Shown: piece after piece, positions 8,655 through 17,433 of the stretch | How the letters are laid out: each line of letters opens with the position of its first letter | How positions within the stretch are numbered: position 1 is the first letter of the stretch | Assembly: GCA_001804315.1 (NCBI GenBank) | Contig: MHFT01000074.1 | Coordinates: forward strand, 23,457 to 58,965 | Source: Omnitrophica bacterium RIFCSPLOWO2_12_FULL_50_11 | GTDB lineage: Bacteria > Omnitrophota > Omnitrophia > Omnitrophales > Danuiimicrobiaceae | Length of the DNA: 35,509 nt | Direction: 5' to 3' | Translations under genes and position numbers: made by a program | Notes under the pieces: model-generated | What the model saw: only the letters and a program-made list of their open reading frames with translations | What the model was told of the DNA's origin: nothing | The model's database searches: none

Positions 8655-9846
8655 GCTGAGTAAACAAGTCGAGGAACACGTGATTCCTCTTTGTGTGCCT
8701 GAGATTCGGGGTAACGAATGGACGTACGTGAAAGAATGTTTGGACACGAACTGGGTTTCCTCCGTTGGTCCTTTTGTTGACCGTTTCGAGCGGATGGTTG
8801 GAAACTATGTGGGGACGAAATACGCTGTTGCTACGATGAATGGCACCGCCGCACTGCATGTTGCGTTATTGGTCGCCGGCGTGCAACCTGACGATGAAGT
8901 GCTTGTATCCACATTATCGTTTATCGCTCCTGCCAATGCGATCCGCTACGTCGGCGCGTGGCCAGTTTTCGTTGATGCAGAGCCCGACTACTGGCAAATG
9001 GATCCTGAGAAAGTGAAGGAGTTCCTGGCAGAAGGCTGTCGGTGGCGGAATGGAGCGCTTTACAATCAACATACAGGACGGCGAATCAAGGCGATCTTGC
9101 CCGTGCACATTTTAGGTCATCCGTGTGACTTGGATCCGATCCTCGCGTGTGCGCGCAAATACAACTTGGTTGTCATCGAGGATGTTGCAGAGAGTCTAGG
9201 TGCCCGATACAAAGGGCGTAAGGTAGGTCAACTGGGCGATATCAGTTGCTTGAGTTTTAACGGAAATAAAATCGTGACTGCCGGAGGTGGCGGGATGGTT
9301 CTAACGGGGAATGAAGCGTGGGCTCGGCGGGCAAAGTATTTAACCGTTCAAGCTGAGGATGATGCGCTGTCGCGTATTCATCAGGAGATTGGTTACAACT
9401 ATCGGTTGACGAACCTTCAAGCCGCAATTGGATGTGCTCAATTAGAACGGCTTGATGAATACATTGTGGCGAAGCGACAGATTGCTACTGCTTATCGGCG
9501 GGCGTTTGAACGCATTTCTAACATGATTGTACCACAAGAAGCACCGTGGGCATTTAGCATTTATTGGCTGTACACGGTTCTTATGGATGGCATAGAAGGC
9601 GAAGACCATAGCCGTAGAATTGCGAAATGTTTGTTAAGCTCTGGCATTCAAGCACGGTTGCTTTGGCAGCCGCTTCACTTGTCTCCTGCCCATCGCGGTG
9701 CATATGCATGCTCCTGTGATGTCGCCGAACGAATTTTTAACTCGGCACTCAGTTTGCCTAGCTCAGTAGGTCTGAGTGCAACAGATCAAGATCGTGTGAT
9801 TCAACGTCTCCGAGAGATCGCTGAGAACGAATGGAAGGTCGTTTAA
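8638..9846 (+). CDS. legC: DegT/DnrJ/EryC1/StrS aminotransferase, LegC-like
   Basis: IPLCVPEIRGNEWTYVKECLDTNWVSSVGPFVDRFE, NGTAALHVALL, PVHILGHPCDLDPI, IEDVAESLGARYKGRKVGQLGDISCLSFNGNKIVTAGGGGMV (PLP Lys). Confidence 0.85.
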   Translation: MLTRSELSKQVEEHVIPLCVPEIRGNEWTYVKECLDTNWVSSVGPFVDRFERMVGNYVGTKYAVATMNGTAALHVALLVAGVQPDDEVLVSTLSFIAPANAIRYVGAWPVFVDAEPDYWQMDPEKVKEFLAEGCRWRNGALYNQHTGRRIKAILPVHILGHPCDLDPILACARKYNLVVIEDVAESLGARYKGRKVGQLGDISCLSFNGNKIVTAGGGGMVLTGNEAWARRAKYLTVQAEDDALSRIHQEIGYNYRLTNLQAAIGCAQLERLDEYIVAKRQIATAYRRAFERISNMIVPQEAPWAFSIYWLYTVLMDGIEGEDHSRRIAKCLLSSGIQARLLWQPLHLSPAHRGAYACSCDVAERIFNSALSLPSSVGLSATDQDRVIQRLREIAENEWKVV

Positions 9847-12032
9847 TTGTGGCTGACGGTCCATTAACGATTTTGACCGATTTGTATTCGGATCCGGTTG
9901 CTGAAGAGCTTAAGGAACGTTGGCCGCGGCATCAACTAAATATTCGCTATCTAAGGAAACAAGAAGGAAAATGGTCCTCATCTGCTCATGATCCGTTGAT
10001 GCAAGCGACCCTTTTAGATCCCGATGTTTCAGAAGTGCTCGTCGATGGTGGAATTAAATTTCGTTACGCCTTTTTGCAGCAGGGCTGGAAGCTCACGACG
10101 CATTTTTCTCGTGACGTGATCGGGAAAAGTTTTTGGATCCGCTTCATCGGTCGGGCCTCAAGCAGTCGGAGCGCTCAGGTATTTTATCTTCGGGAGTTTT
10201 ACAAAAGGGTGAGTCCATGGATTTTTCTCTGTTTGTATGCGCGTCACTTGTCCACAGAAGCGTCTTGCAATGAAAAATCGACAATCGTTTTTCTCGCGCT
10301 TAACCCCTTTGACGACTGGATCGTGGATTGCCTTCGAGATGTTTACGCTTCGATCGTCGTCGGCCGTAGAAGCTCTGATGCAAAAGCGTTCCGAATAGCC
10401 AGTGTTGATCTCATCAAACGCTTTCAACGACGATGGAAGCGTTTACGATCAAAACATCTGAAAGCTGTTAAGGAGGAAACGGTATCTGCCAACGATCGGC
10501 CTGTCGCTGTTGAAGTTTGTTGGGGACTCCACGATCCAGAGGAAGCGCATTCCGACCTGTTCTGGTTGCCGCGATCAGGGATTACTGATGATCAAGTGAT
10601 GGTTTATTTCGACCGCTCAGATCGTCCCCCTTCTGAAAAAGCGCTGGAGACCATCCGGAAGCGTGGCTGGCAGCCGTTTGTCTTGAGTCGTCAGCTTGAA
10701 TCGAGGACGGATGCAGTCCGGATGAGCTTGTACGCATTGAAGGTGGTAGGATGGAGAATGCTCCTCATGGTTTTAGCGTATCCCCTTTGGGTACTGGAGC
10801 ATCCCCTCAGACGCCGTACCTTCCGGTGGTGTTGGACGCGTACTTTGGCTTCATTGGTTCGGGTAACTTTTTGGCACCACATTTTCACAGGTTATCGTGT
10901 TCGGGTTCACAGCAACCACAGTGACCAAGCCTGTCTTCACCATGCAGTCCAAACGATTGCGCTGGAGTGGGGGGGAGGTATCAATCTTCACACGACTTTT
11001 TCCTTTGACTACGGTCCGAGCAAGATGAAAGGGGCGTATGCAACTCCTTTTGACGTCTTTTTTGCATGGGGTGCCTATATCGCTGGTATTGTTTCCACAT
11101 GCGATTTGGCAGGGATCACAACCTTGATTACGTGTGGCTTTCCTTTTGACTACCTGTTTAAAGGCGCCGGGCGTCGGGCAGGCGGTGTCCGCCGTGAACT
11201 CGAAGCACGAGGTGCGCGGAGGATCATTAGTTTTTTCGATACCGCATTTAACAAAATGACGCAGTCGCCGCAAGGAGAAGCTCAGCATATTTACCAAGCC
11301 CTATTGACAGAGGTGACTAAAAATCGTGAGTTCGGTTTGGTACTAAAACCTAAGAATATTTGGGAAGAAGCCAAAGCAGCCATCCCTGAGGAGTTGCTTC
11401 AGCAAGCTTTAGCAACCGGGCGGTGTAAGTTACTCATCCGCCACTCCTACAGTGAGCCTCCCATTAGTCCTGCTGATGCTGCCCTTGCTTCGGATCTCGC
11501 AGTGGGTTGCCCCATCAGTTCTGCAGTGATTGAAGCCGTGTTGGCAGGAGTACCTGGGGTTCATATGGACCTCGCTAAGGAACCCGGCCACTGGTTCTAC
11601 GAAGTGGATTCCGAGAAGTTTGTCTTTAATGACCTCGATCAAGCCATGGAGACCATCCGACGCTGGATCCGCAATCCAGCCGATGAACCCAAACTAGGTG
11701 ACCATTCTCAGGTCTTGGATGGAATCGACCCCTTCCGAGACGGCAAAGCGGCCCAGCGCATTGGCCAATATATGGCTTGGCTCCTTGAAGGATTCAAGGA
11801 GGGCTTAAGCCGGGATGGTGTGGTCCGACAAGCGACCCACCGATATGCAGAAGAGTATGGTGCTCAACATGTGCGCCTCGCACCGAGGTTGTGTGCAAAA
11901 GGAATCCATCGACACAGGTATTCACCCCGCCCCACGGTGGGGCGGAGCAAAGCTGTGGAGCGGGGTGAATTTGGAGAATTGACTCAGAGGGTAGGCCATG
12001 CAAGTTCTCGGCAAAGTCCGCAGTTCAATTGA
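9831..12032 (+). CDS. Large uncharacterised glycosyltransferase-like protein (GT-B-like C-terminal half; paralog A)
   Basis: 733 aa; GLVLKPKN..., ASDLAVGCPISSAVIEAVLAGVPGVH resembles donor-domain motifs of capsule/LPS GT-B enzymes. Homologous along its whole length to the ORF at 13206-15350. Confidence 0.6.
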   Translation: MEGRLIVADGPLTILTDLYSDPVAEELKERWPRHQLNIRYLRKQEGKWSSSAHDPLMQATLLDPDVSEVLVDGGIKFRYAFLQQGWKLTTHFSRDVIGKSFWIRFIGRASSSRSAQVFYLREFYKRVSPWIFLCLYARHLSTEASCNEKSTIVFLALNPFDDWIVDCLRDVYASIVVGRRSSDAKAFRIASVDLIKRFQRRWKRLRSKHLKAVKEETVSANDRPVAVEVCWGLHDPEEAHSDLFWLPRSGITDDQVMVYFDRSDRPPSEKALETIRKRGWQPFVLSRQLESRTDAVRMSLYALKVVGWRMLLMVLAYPLWVLEHPLRRRTFRWCWTRTLASLVRVTFWHHIFTGYRVRVHSNHSDQACLHHAVQTIALEWGGGINLHTTFSFDYGPSKMKGAYATPFDVFFAWGAYIAGIVSTCDLAGITTLITCGFPFDYLFKGAGRRAGGVRRELEARGARRIISFFDTAFNKMTQSPQGEAQHIYQALLTEVTKNREFGLVLKPKNIWEEAKAAIPEELLQQALATGRCKLLIRHSYSEPPISPADAALASDLAVGCPISSAVIEAVLAGVPGVHMDLAKEPGHWFYEVDSEKFVFNDLDQAMETIRRWIRNPADEPKLGDHSQVLDGIDPFRDGKAAQRIGQYMAWLLEGFKEGLSRDGVVRQATHRYAEEYGAQHVRLAPRLCAKGIHRHRYSPRPTVGRSKAVERGEFGELTQRVGHASSRQSPQFN
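11288..11896 (+). repeat. Direct repeat copy 1 (~609 bp, near-identical, ungapped) encoding the C-terminal domain of paralog A
   Basis: Aligns without indels (offset 3432 bp) to 14720-15328; contains perfect tracts 11288-11398 (111 bp) and 11437-11564 (128 bp). Confidence 0.9.
11920..11970. repeat. 51-bp nested inverted repeat / stem-loop element
   Basis: Outer arms ATTCACCCCGC (11920-11930) / GCGGGGTGAAT (11960-11970) perfect; inner arms CGCCCCAC (11928-11935) / GTGGGGCG (11937-11944). The arms share bases, so alternative folds are possible. Confidence 0.75.
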
Positions 12033-13206
12033 CAGACAGTTAGAGCGGCAACCCAAAGAAGTTATTTTTTGTAAGAAGTGTGTTGTCTCCAACCAACGGC
12101 CGCGTATTCAATTTGACGGGAATGGAGTGTGCAGCGCTTGCCAATATGCCTACCAAAAGGAATATGTCATCGATTGGAAGGAGCGGGAGCGCGAATTGAG
12201 GGATTTGTGCGACAGATACCGGCGTCTGGACGGTCGTTACGACGTCGTCGTTCCTGCGAGTGGTGGCAAAGACAGTGGTACAGTGGCACACAAGCTGAAG
12301 CACCAGTATGGCATGCATCCACTCACAGTGACATGGGCTCCCTTTATTTATACACAGATCGGATGGCGGAATTACCAGAATTTTGTGAAATCGGGTTTCA
12401 CAAACATCATGGGTGTGGCAAACGGTCATTTACATCGCAAATTAGCTCGGGTGGCATTTGAAGCGGTAGGTGACGTTTTCGTGCCGTTTATTTACGGGCA
12501 GACCTCGTATCCTTTTCACATTGCGCTTCAGTTTGACATCAAGCTCGTCTTTTTTGGAGAGAACTCCGAGGGTGAGTATGGCGGCGATCCTGGTACCTTG
12601 GGTCTCGTGGGAATGCCGGTCGAAAAGTGGGCCGATCAATATTACAAGGGTACGACTGTGGAGGATCTCATTGAATGGGGTCTCGAAACAGGCTTGCTGA
12701 GCAAAAGCGATTATGATGAGTCCGACTTGACGTTTTACAAGCCGCCGTCCGCGGAAGTTCTACGGGAGCGGGATATTCAGTGGCATTTTTTCGGATACTA
12801 TCACAAATGGATTCCGCAGGAATGTTACTACTATGCGGCGGAACACAATGGTTTTCAAGCCAATCCGGATGGACGGTCGGAAGGCACGTACTCCAAGTAT
12901 GCAAGTCTAGATGATTGTCTGGATGGTTTTCATTATTACATGGGTTTTATTAAATTTGGCATCGGTCGCGCGACTTCGGATGCAGCTCATGAAGTACGCG
13001 ACGGGCATCTGACTCGCTCCGAGGCAGTACAACTCGTGCACCGTTACGACGGCGAGTTTCCTAAAAAGTATTTGCGTGAGTCTCTGGCTTATCTTGACAT
13101 GACGGAAGAGAAGATGTGGGAAATCGTCGATCAGTACCGCCCGCCGCATCTTTGGCAAAAGGTGAACGGCGCACGGCAATTGAAATATAAGGTTTCCAAT
13201 TTGTAG
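11998..13206 (+). CDS. N-acetyl sugar amidotransferase (PseA/WbpG family, PP-loop)
   Basis: CKKCVVSNQRPRIQFDGNGVCSACQY zinc-ribbon-like start, VPASGGKDSGTVAHKL PP-loop, FFGENSEGEYGGDP, typical family architecture. Confidence 0.88.
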   Translation: MQVLGKVRSSIDRQLERQPKEVIFCKKCVVSNQRPRIQFDGNGVCSACQYAYQKEYVIDWKERERELRDLCDRYRRLDGRYDVVVPASGGKDSGTVAHKLKHQYGMHPLTVTWAPFIYTQIGWRNYQNFVKSGFTNIMGVANGHLHRKLARVAFEAVGDVFVPFIYGQTSYPFHIALQFDIKLVFFGENSEGEYGGDPGTLGLVGMPVEKWADQYYKGTTVEDLIEWGLETGLLSKSDYDESDLTFYKPPSAEVLRERDIQWHFFGYYHKWIPQECYYYAAEHNGFQANPDGRSEGTYSKYASLDDCLDGFHYYMGFIKFGIGRATSDAAHEVRDGHLTRSEAVQLVHRYDGEFPKKYLRESLAYLDMTEEKMWEIVDQYRPPHLWQKVNGARQLKYKVSNL

Positions 13207-13226
13207 TGCCAGGTAGCAATTTGGCA

Positions 13227-15350
13227 ATGGAGGAGAATCGCCGTCTTTGCGTGTGGACGGACGTATGGTCAGAGGCGCTAGCTAGAAAACTGTTGCGTTT
13301 GTGGCCGAACCGCACTTTGGACGTCTATTACCTCAAACGAGATGGGAATAATAGGCAGCGGGATGACGCCAGGTATCCGATTCGGGTTTTTCAGCTTGAT
13401 CCTGATGTTTCTTCGATCTGGCTGCCTCAGGGGATCAAGTTCGACCATGCGCTGTGGAAGCACGTATGGGATCTAACGATGCTTTTCCGTCACACGACGC
13501 TTAAAGAAAGTATTTGGTCCCGATGGATCGGCTGGATCTACAGTTCTCGTTTAGCAGAAGTCTTGTATCTTCGCAATTTCCACCGCACGGTCGAACCTTG
13601 GGTTTTGCTGTGCCTTTATGCGCGATATCTGTGTGAAACGGGGCACAACGGGAAAACGAGGCCTATCGTGTTTCTCTCATCAAATTCTTTCGGGACGAGC
13701 GTCGCCCATTACTTGAAGACGATTTATGAGGATGTGGATTATTCTGAGCCTTCCTTTTCCGAGTTGCTTCTCAATCCGTGGCGGACCATTTTAACCGGGT
13801 CCGTTGTGTTGGCGCGTGATAAGGTCAGAGGAATGGTGAAAACGTTCAGGGCGCCAAAGCGAAAGCGAACTTCAACAAAGGAACAAGCGAAAGAGTGCGC
13901 GAACGGCAAACGATCCAATCATAAGAGGAGCGTTGCGGTCGAAGCACATTTAGGACTGGACTTTGAGAGAAGTCGTTCCGACCTTTTCTGGTTGCCGAAA
14001 TCCGGCATTCCGAATGATCAGATTTTAGTTTATTTTGGGCGGTCACAGATGCCGCCTTCGAGTACGGCACTCGCGGCTGTTAAATCTCACGGTTGGGAAT
14101 CTTATGTGTTGGATTTACCGAGAGACAGGCCTCCTGCCGAGAAGTTCGGTCCCTACGGGGTTCGTTGTCAGTGGTGGCGGGCATTCCTCATGTTGCTTGT
14201 CGCGCCGGTTTGGTTACTGGCAAAACCTGCAAGATCTCGCATGGTGCAATGGTGTTGGCAGGTGGCATCTACCTCTCTCGGAAAATCCGCATTTTGGTAC
14301 AGTAGTCTCTTTTCCGATCATGAGGTTCGTCTTCACAGTAATTACAGTGATTGTATTGGATCCCAACATATGGACCAATCACTTGCGCTCGAGTGGCAAG
14401 GTGGACTGAATCTCCAAGTTCTGTTTTCGATCGACACACCTCCTCCGATTGCGAGATGCGCTTCAAGGTCGTCGCCGTATGACGTATGGTTCGTTTGGGG
14501 TTCCTACACGGCTCGTGGTTGTCAAGATTTTGACGTCTCCGGCATCACGACGTTCATTGCTTGCGGTTATCTGTTTGATTATCTGTTTGAAAGCGCCCGG
14601 CAAAAGGCTCTTGTATTGCGGCATGAACTCCAGGAGGCAGGGGCCCAAAGAATCATCAGTTTTTTTGACACGGGCTTCGGTAAGGTCAATTGTCCTGCGA
14701 CTAGAGAGGATATGGAAGGTATTTACCAAGCCCTATTGACAGAGGTGACTAAAAATCGTGAGTTCGGTTTGGTACTAAAACCTAAGAATATTTGGGAAGA
14801 AGCCAAAGCAGCCATCCCTGAGGAGTTGCTCAAGCAAGCGTTGGCAACGGGCAGGTGTAAGTTACTCGTCCGCCACTCCTACAGTGAGCCTCCCATTAGT
14901 CCTGCTGATGCTGCCCTTGCTTCGGATCTCGCAGTGGGTTGCCCCATCAGTTCTGCAGTGATTGAAGCCGTGTTGGCAGGAGTACCTGGGGTTCATGTGG
15001 ATGTGACACGTCAGCCCGGCCACTGGTTCTACGAAGTGGATTATGAGAAGTTTGTCTTTAATGACCTCGATCAAGCCATGGAAACCATCCGGCGCTGGAT
15101 TCGGAGTCCAGCCGATGAACCCAAACTGGGTCACCACACTCAAGTCCTGGATGGAATTGACCCTTTCCGAGACGGCAAAGCAGCCCAGCGCATTGGTCAA
15201 TATATGGCTTGGCTCCTTGAAGGATTTAACCAGGGCTTAAGTCGTGATGATGTGGTCCGGCAAGCAACCCACCGATATGCAGAAGAGTATGGTGCTCAAT
15301 ATGTGCGGCTTGCACCCAGATTGTGTCGAGTGAAACCATTGTGCGCTTAG
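13227..15350 (+). CDS. Large uncharacterised glycosyltransferase-like protein (paralog B of 9831-12032)
   Basis: Same architecture as paralog A (LDPDVS...GIKF, SDLFWLPKSGI, DVxGITTxIACG, RIISFFDT). C-terminal ~200 aa ~93% identical to A; upstream portion much lower by eye. The ORF extends to a GTG at 13206; ATG 13227 is an alternative start. Confidence 0.6.
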   Translation: MEENRRLCVWTDVWSEALARKLLRLWPNRTLDVYYLKRDGNNRQRDDARYPIRVFQLDPDVSSIWLPQGIKFDHALWKHVWDLTMLFRHTTLKESIWSRWIGWIYSSRLAEVLYLRNFHRTVEPWVLLCLYARYLCETGHNGKTRPIVFLSSNSFGTSVAHYLKTIYEDVDYSEPSFSELLLNPWRTILTGSVVLARDKVRGMVKTFRAPKRKRTSTKEQAKECANGKRSNHKRSVAVEAHLGLDFERSRSDLFWLPKSGIPNDQILVYFGRSQMPPSSTALAAVKSHGWESYVLDLPRDRPPAEKFGPYGVRCQWWRAFLMLLVAPVWLLAKPARSRMVQWCWQVASTSLGKSAFWYSSLFSDHEVRLHSNYSDCIGSQHMDQSLALEWQGGLNLQVLFSIDTPPPIARCASRSSPYDVWFVWGSYTARGCQDFDVSGITTFIACGYLFDYLFESARQKALVLRHELQEAGAQRIISFFDTGFGKVNCPATREDMEGIYQALLTEVTKNREFGLVLKPKNIWEEAKAAIPEELLKQALATGRCKLLVRHSYSEPPISPADAALASDLAVGCPISSAVIEAVLAGVPGVHVDVTRQPGHWFYEVDYEKFVFNDLDQAMETIRRWIRSPADEPKLGHHTQVLDGIDPFRDGKAAQRIGQYMAWLLEGFNQGLSRDDVVRQATHRYAEEYGAQYVRLAPRLCRVKPLCA
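14720..15328 (+). repeat. Direct repeat copy 2 encoding the C-terminal domain of paralog B
   Basis: Matches 11288-11896 at constant offset 3432. Confidence 0.9.
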
Positions 15351-15417
15351 CAAACCATCTTGTGAGAAATTGTGTGATCACAGTAAATCTGTCTTTCTCC
15401 TTCCGTGAGTCTAATTC

Positions 15418-16536
15418 GTGGAACCAATGAGATATCCTGATACAGAAAACCCCAGCCGTGCTCATTTCTTGCCTGATCCAGTACCATCGTTGGCCGCTCT
15501 CGTGCGCGTGCGTGAGCCAGGAAGCGAAACAAAGACGTTTATTGGCTTAGACCACAATGAACGTCTTGCACCATTTCCAGATTGGTTTGTGGAGCGAATA
15601 CGCCAGTCTGTGGGCAGCGCTTTACTGACAAAGTATCCCGTTCAGGATGAGTTGCATCGTCGGCTTTGTCGCGAGTTCGAGCTTCGGGAGGAACAACTGC
15701 TCTTAACCCCAGGTTCCGACGCTGCCGTTAAAGCCGTTTATCAGGTCTATGTACGCCGGGGCGATCGGATTGTTATTCTAGATCCAACTTACGCGATGTA
15801 TTCCGTCTACGCTCAAATGTTTGGGGGTGAGGCGATTCGGATCTCTTTCGATCGGGAGCTCCGAGTGGACACGGACTTCCTTTTAAGCCGTATCAGCACC
15901 GGCGTACGCCTCGTGATGCTGGCTAATCCGAACCAACCTACGGCGACGTTATTGGATGAGCAAATTCTTAAGCAAGTCATAGATCGAGCGCACGAGATAG
16001 GTGCGCTGGTGGCTGTTGATGAAGCTTACTATCCTTTTTCACATATGACTGTGCTTCCGTGGATCCGGGAAAAAGTGAATCTCGTCGTCATTCGAAGTTT
16101 TTCGAAGGCGGCAGGGCTGGCTGGCCTTCGCATCGGTTTCGTCGCAGGTCACGAGGAGGTGGTGCAAAACCTCTACAAAGTCCGTTCGATTTATGATGTG
16201 AATAGCATGGCGATCCTTTGTGCGGAACAAATATTATCTCATCCAGAAGTTGTCGACGATTACGTAGCACAAGTGGAAGAAGGTAAGCAGTTGTTGGCGG
16301 CGCGAGCGGCGCAGCTTGGACTGGTTGCCTTACCGACCCATACGAATTTTATCTTCCTACGGGTAGGACACCGGTGTGCCCCAGTTGAGTTGGTAGAGAG
16401 GCTGCGTGATCACCGGTACTTAGTTAAAACGGCTCCTGATCATCCTTGCTTGGTAGATTGTATTCGAGTTACGCTAGGGCCACCTGAGTTAATGGCGGCC
16501 TTCGCGGATATACTCGAAGAATTAATGAACACATAA
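15418..16536 (+). CDS. PLP-dependent class I/II aminotransferase, histidinol-phosphate aminotransferase (HisC)-like
   Basis: LDHNERLAPFPDWFVERI, LTPGSDAAVKAVYQVYVRRGDRIVILDPTYAMY, ANPNQPTATLLDEQ, VAVDEAYYPF, SFSKAAGLAGLRIGF (PLP Lys). Confidence 0.87.
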   Translation: MEPMRYPDTENPSRAHFLPDPVPSLAALVRVREPGSETKTFIGLDHNERLAPFPDWFVERIRQSVGSALLTKYPVQDELHRRLCREFELREEQLLLTPGSDAAVKAVYQVYVRRGDRIVILDPTYAMYSVYAQMFGGEAIRISFDRELRVDTDFLLSRISTGVRLVMLANPNQPTATLLDEQILKQVIDRAHEIGALVAVDEAYYPFSHMTVLPWIREKVNLVVIRSFSKAAGLAGLRIGFVAGHEEVVQNLYKVRSIYDVNSMAILCAEQILSHPEVVDDYVAQVEEGKQLLAARAAQLGLVALPTHTNFIFLRVGHRCAPVELVERLRDHRYLVKTAPDHPCLVDCIRVTLGPPELMAAFADILEELMNT

Positions 16537-17408
16537 TGGCTATGATTTCTCAAGTCAAATCCGTTATCGATCCAGTGATCGAACACTTTTTCCGTAGTGG
16601 GCGCGACGGGAAGAGCAAGGGCTTGGGGCGATGGTTTGCTCGCGAACCTTATCGGTGGCCCCATCACGTTCTTTTTATTGCCGGTTTGCCGAAATCGGGA
16701 ACGAATTGGATCGCTCAACTTCTCGCATCGGTGCCGGGATATCAATTGCGTTCCGCACATGATCCTCATGACTGTGTTTTGAAGCACGACATCTGCGATG
16801 GTATCTTGAGTCGCTTGCCGTGGCATTTGTACTCGGTACTGAAGTCGCACACAAAGTTTAACGTGGCAAATCTGTCCGTCATTGAAAAATATAATTTGCC
16901 GACTCTTGTGATGTATCGGGACTTGCGGGACCAGTGTGTTTCAAACTATTTTTACATTCTCCATCAACCGGGCCATCGGCATCATCGCTACTACAACGAA
17001 ATCCCAAAAGAAGAAGGATTATGGCACTGCATCGAAACCAAGTTGGAAGGGTATAGATCATGGATCCAAGGGTGGTTACCCATATTGACCGAGCGTCCCG
17101 ATCAGTTTCATGAGGTACGTTATGAGGATTTAAACCGTGAGCCGAATGCTGTTCTGACTCGAGTTCTCGATTTTTATCAAATTCGCCTCGATCCAAAAAA
17201 AATTGCAAGTATGGTGGATCATGTTGCTTCAAAAACGAAATATGATTTGTCCGCTAACCTTCGTGGGCGAAAAGGAACAGCTCGCAAAGGCATTGTCGGC
17301 GACTGGCGTCATCACTTTACGGATGAACAGGTCCGACGGTTCAAGGAGCTGTGCGGAGACTTTCTCATCCAGCTGGGGTACGAGAAAGACCTAAGCTGGG
17401 GCGTGTAA
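16536..17408 (+). CDS. Sulfotransferase-domain protein (PAPS-dependent type)
   Basis: FIAGLPKSGTNWIAQLL (5'-PSB loop), VMYRDLRDQCVSNYFY (3'-PB motif), RKGIVGDWRHHFTDEQ (C-terminal motif). Confidence 0.87.
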   Translation: MAMISQVKSVIDPVIEHFFRSGRDGKSKGLGRWFAREPYRWPHHVLFIAGLPKSGTNWIAQLLASVPGYQLRSAHDPHDCVLKHDICDGILSRLPWHLYSVLKSHTKFNVANLSVIEKYNLPTLVMYRDLRDQCVSNYFYILHQPGHRHHRYYNEIPKEEGLWHCIETKLEGYRSWIQGWLPILTERPDQFHEVRYEDLNREPNAVLTRVLDFYQIRLDPKKIASMVDHVASKTKYDLSANLRGRKGTARKGIVGDWRHHFTDEQVRRFKELCGDFLIQLGYEKDLSWGV

Positions 17409-17419
17409 GAGGGAACGGA

Positions 17420-17428
17420 GGGGGGGGG
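17420..17428 (+). repeat. Homopolymeric G9 tract in the Shine-Dalgarno region of the downstream gene
   Basis: ...ACGGAGGGGGGGGGATAACATGGCT; ATG at 17434. Confidence 0.85.
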
Positions 17429-17433
17429 ATAAC

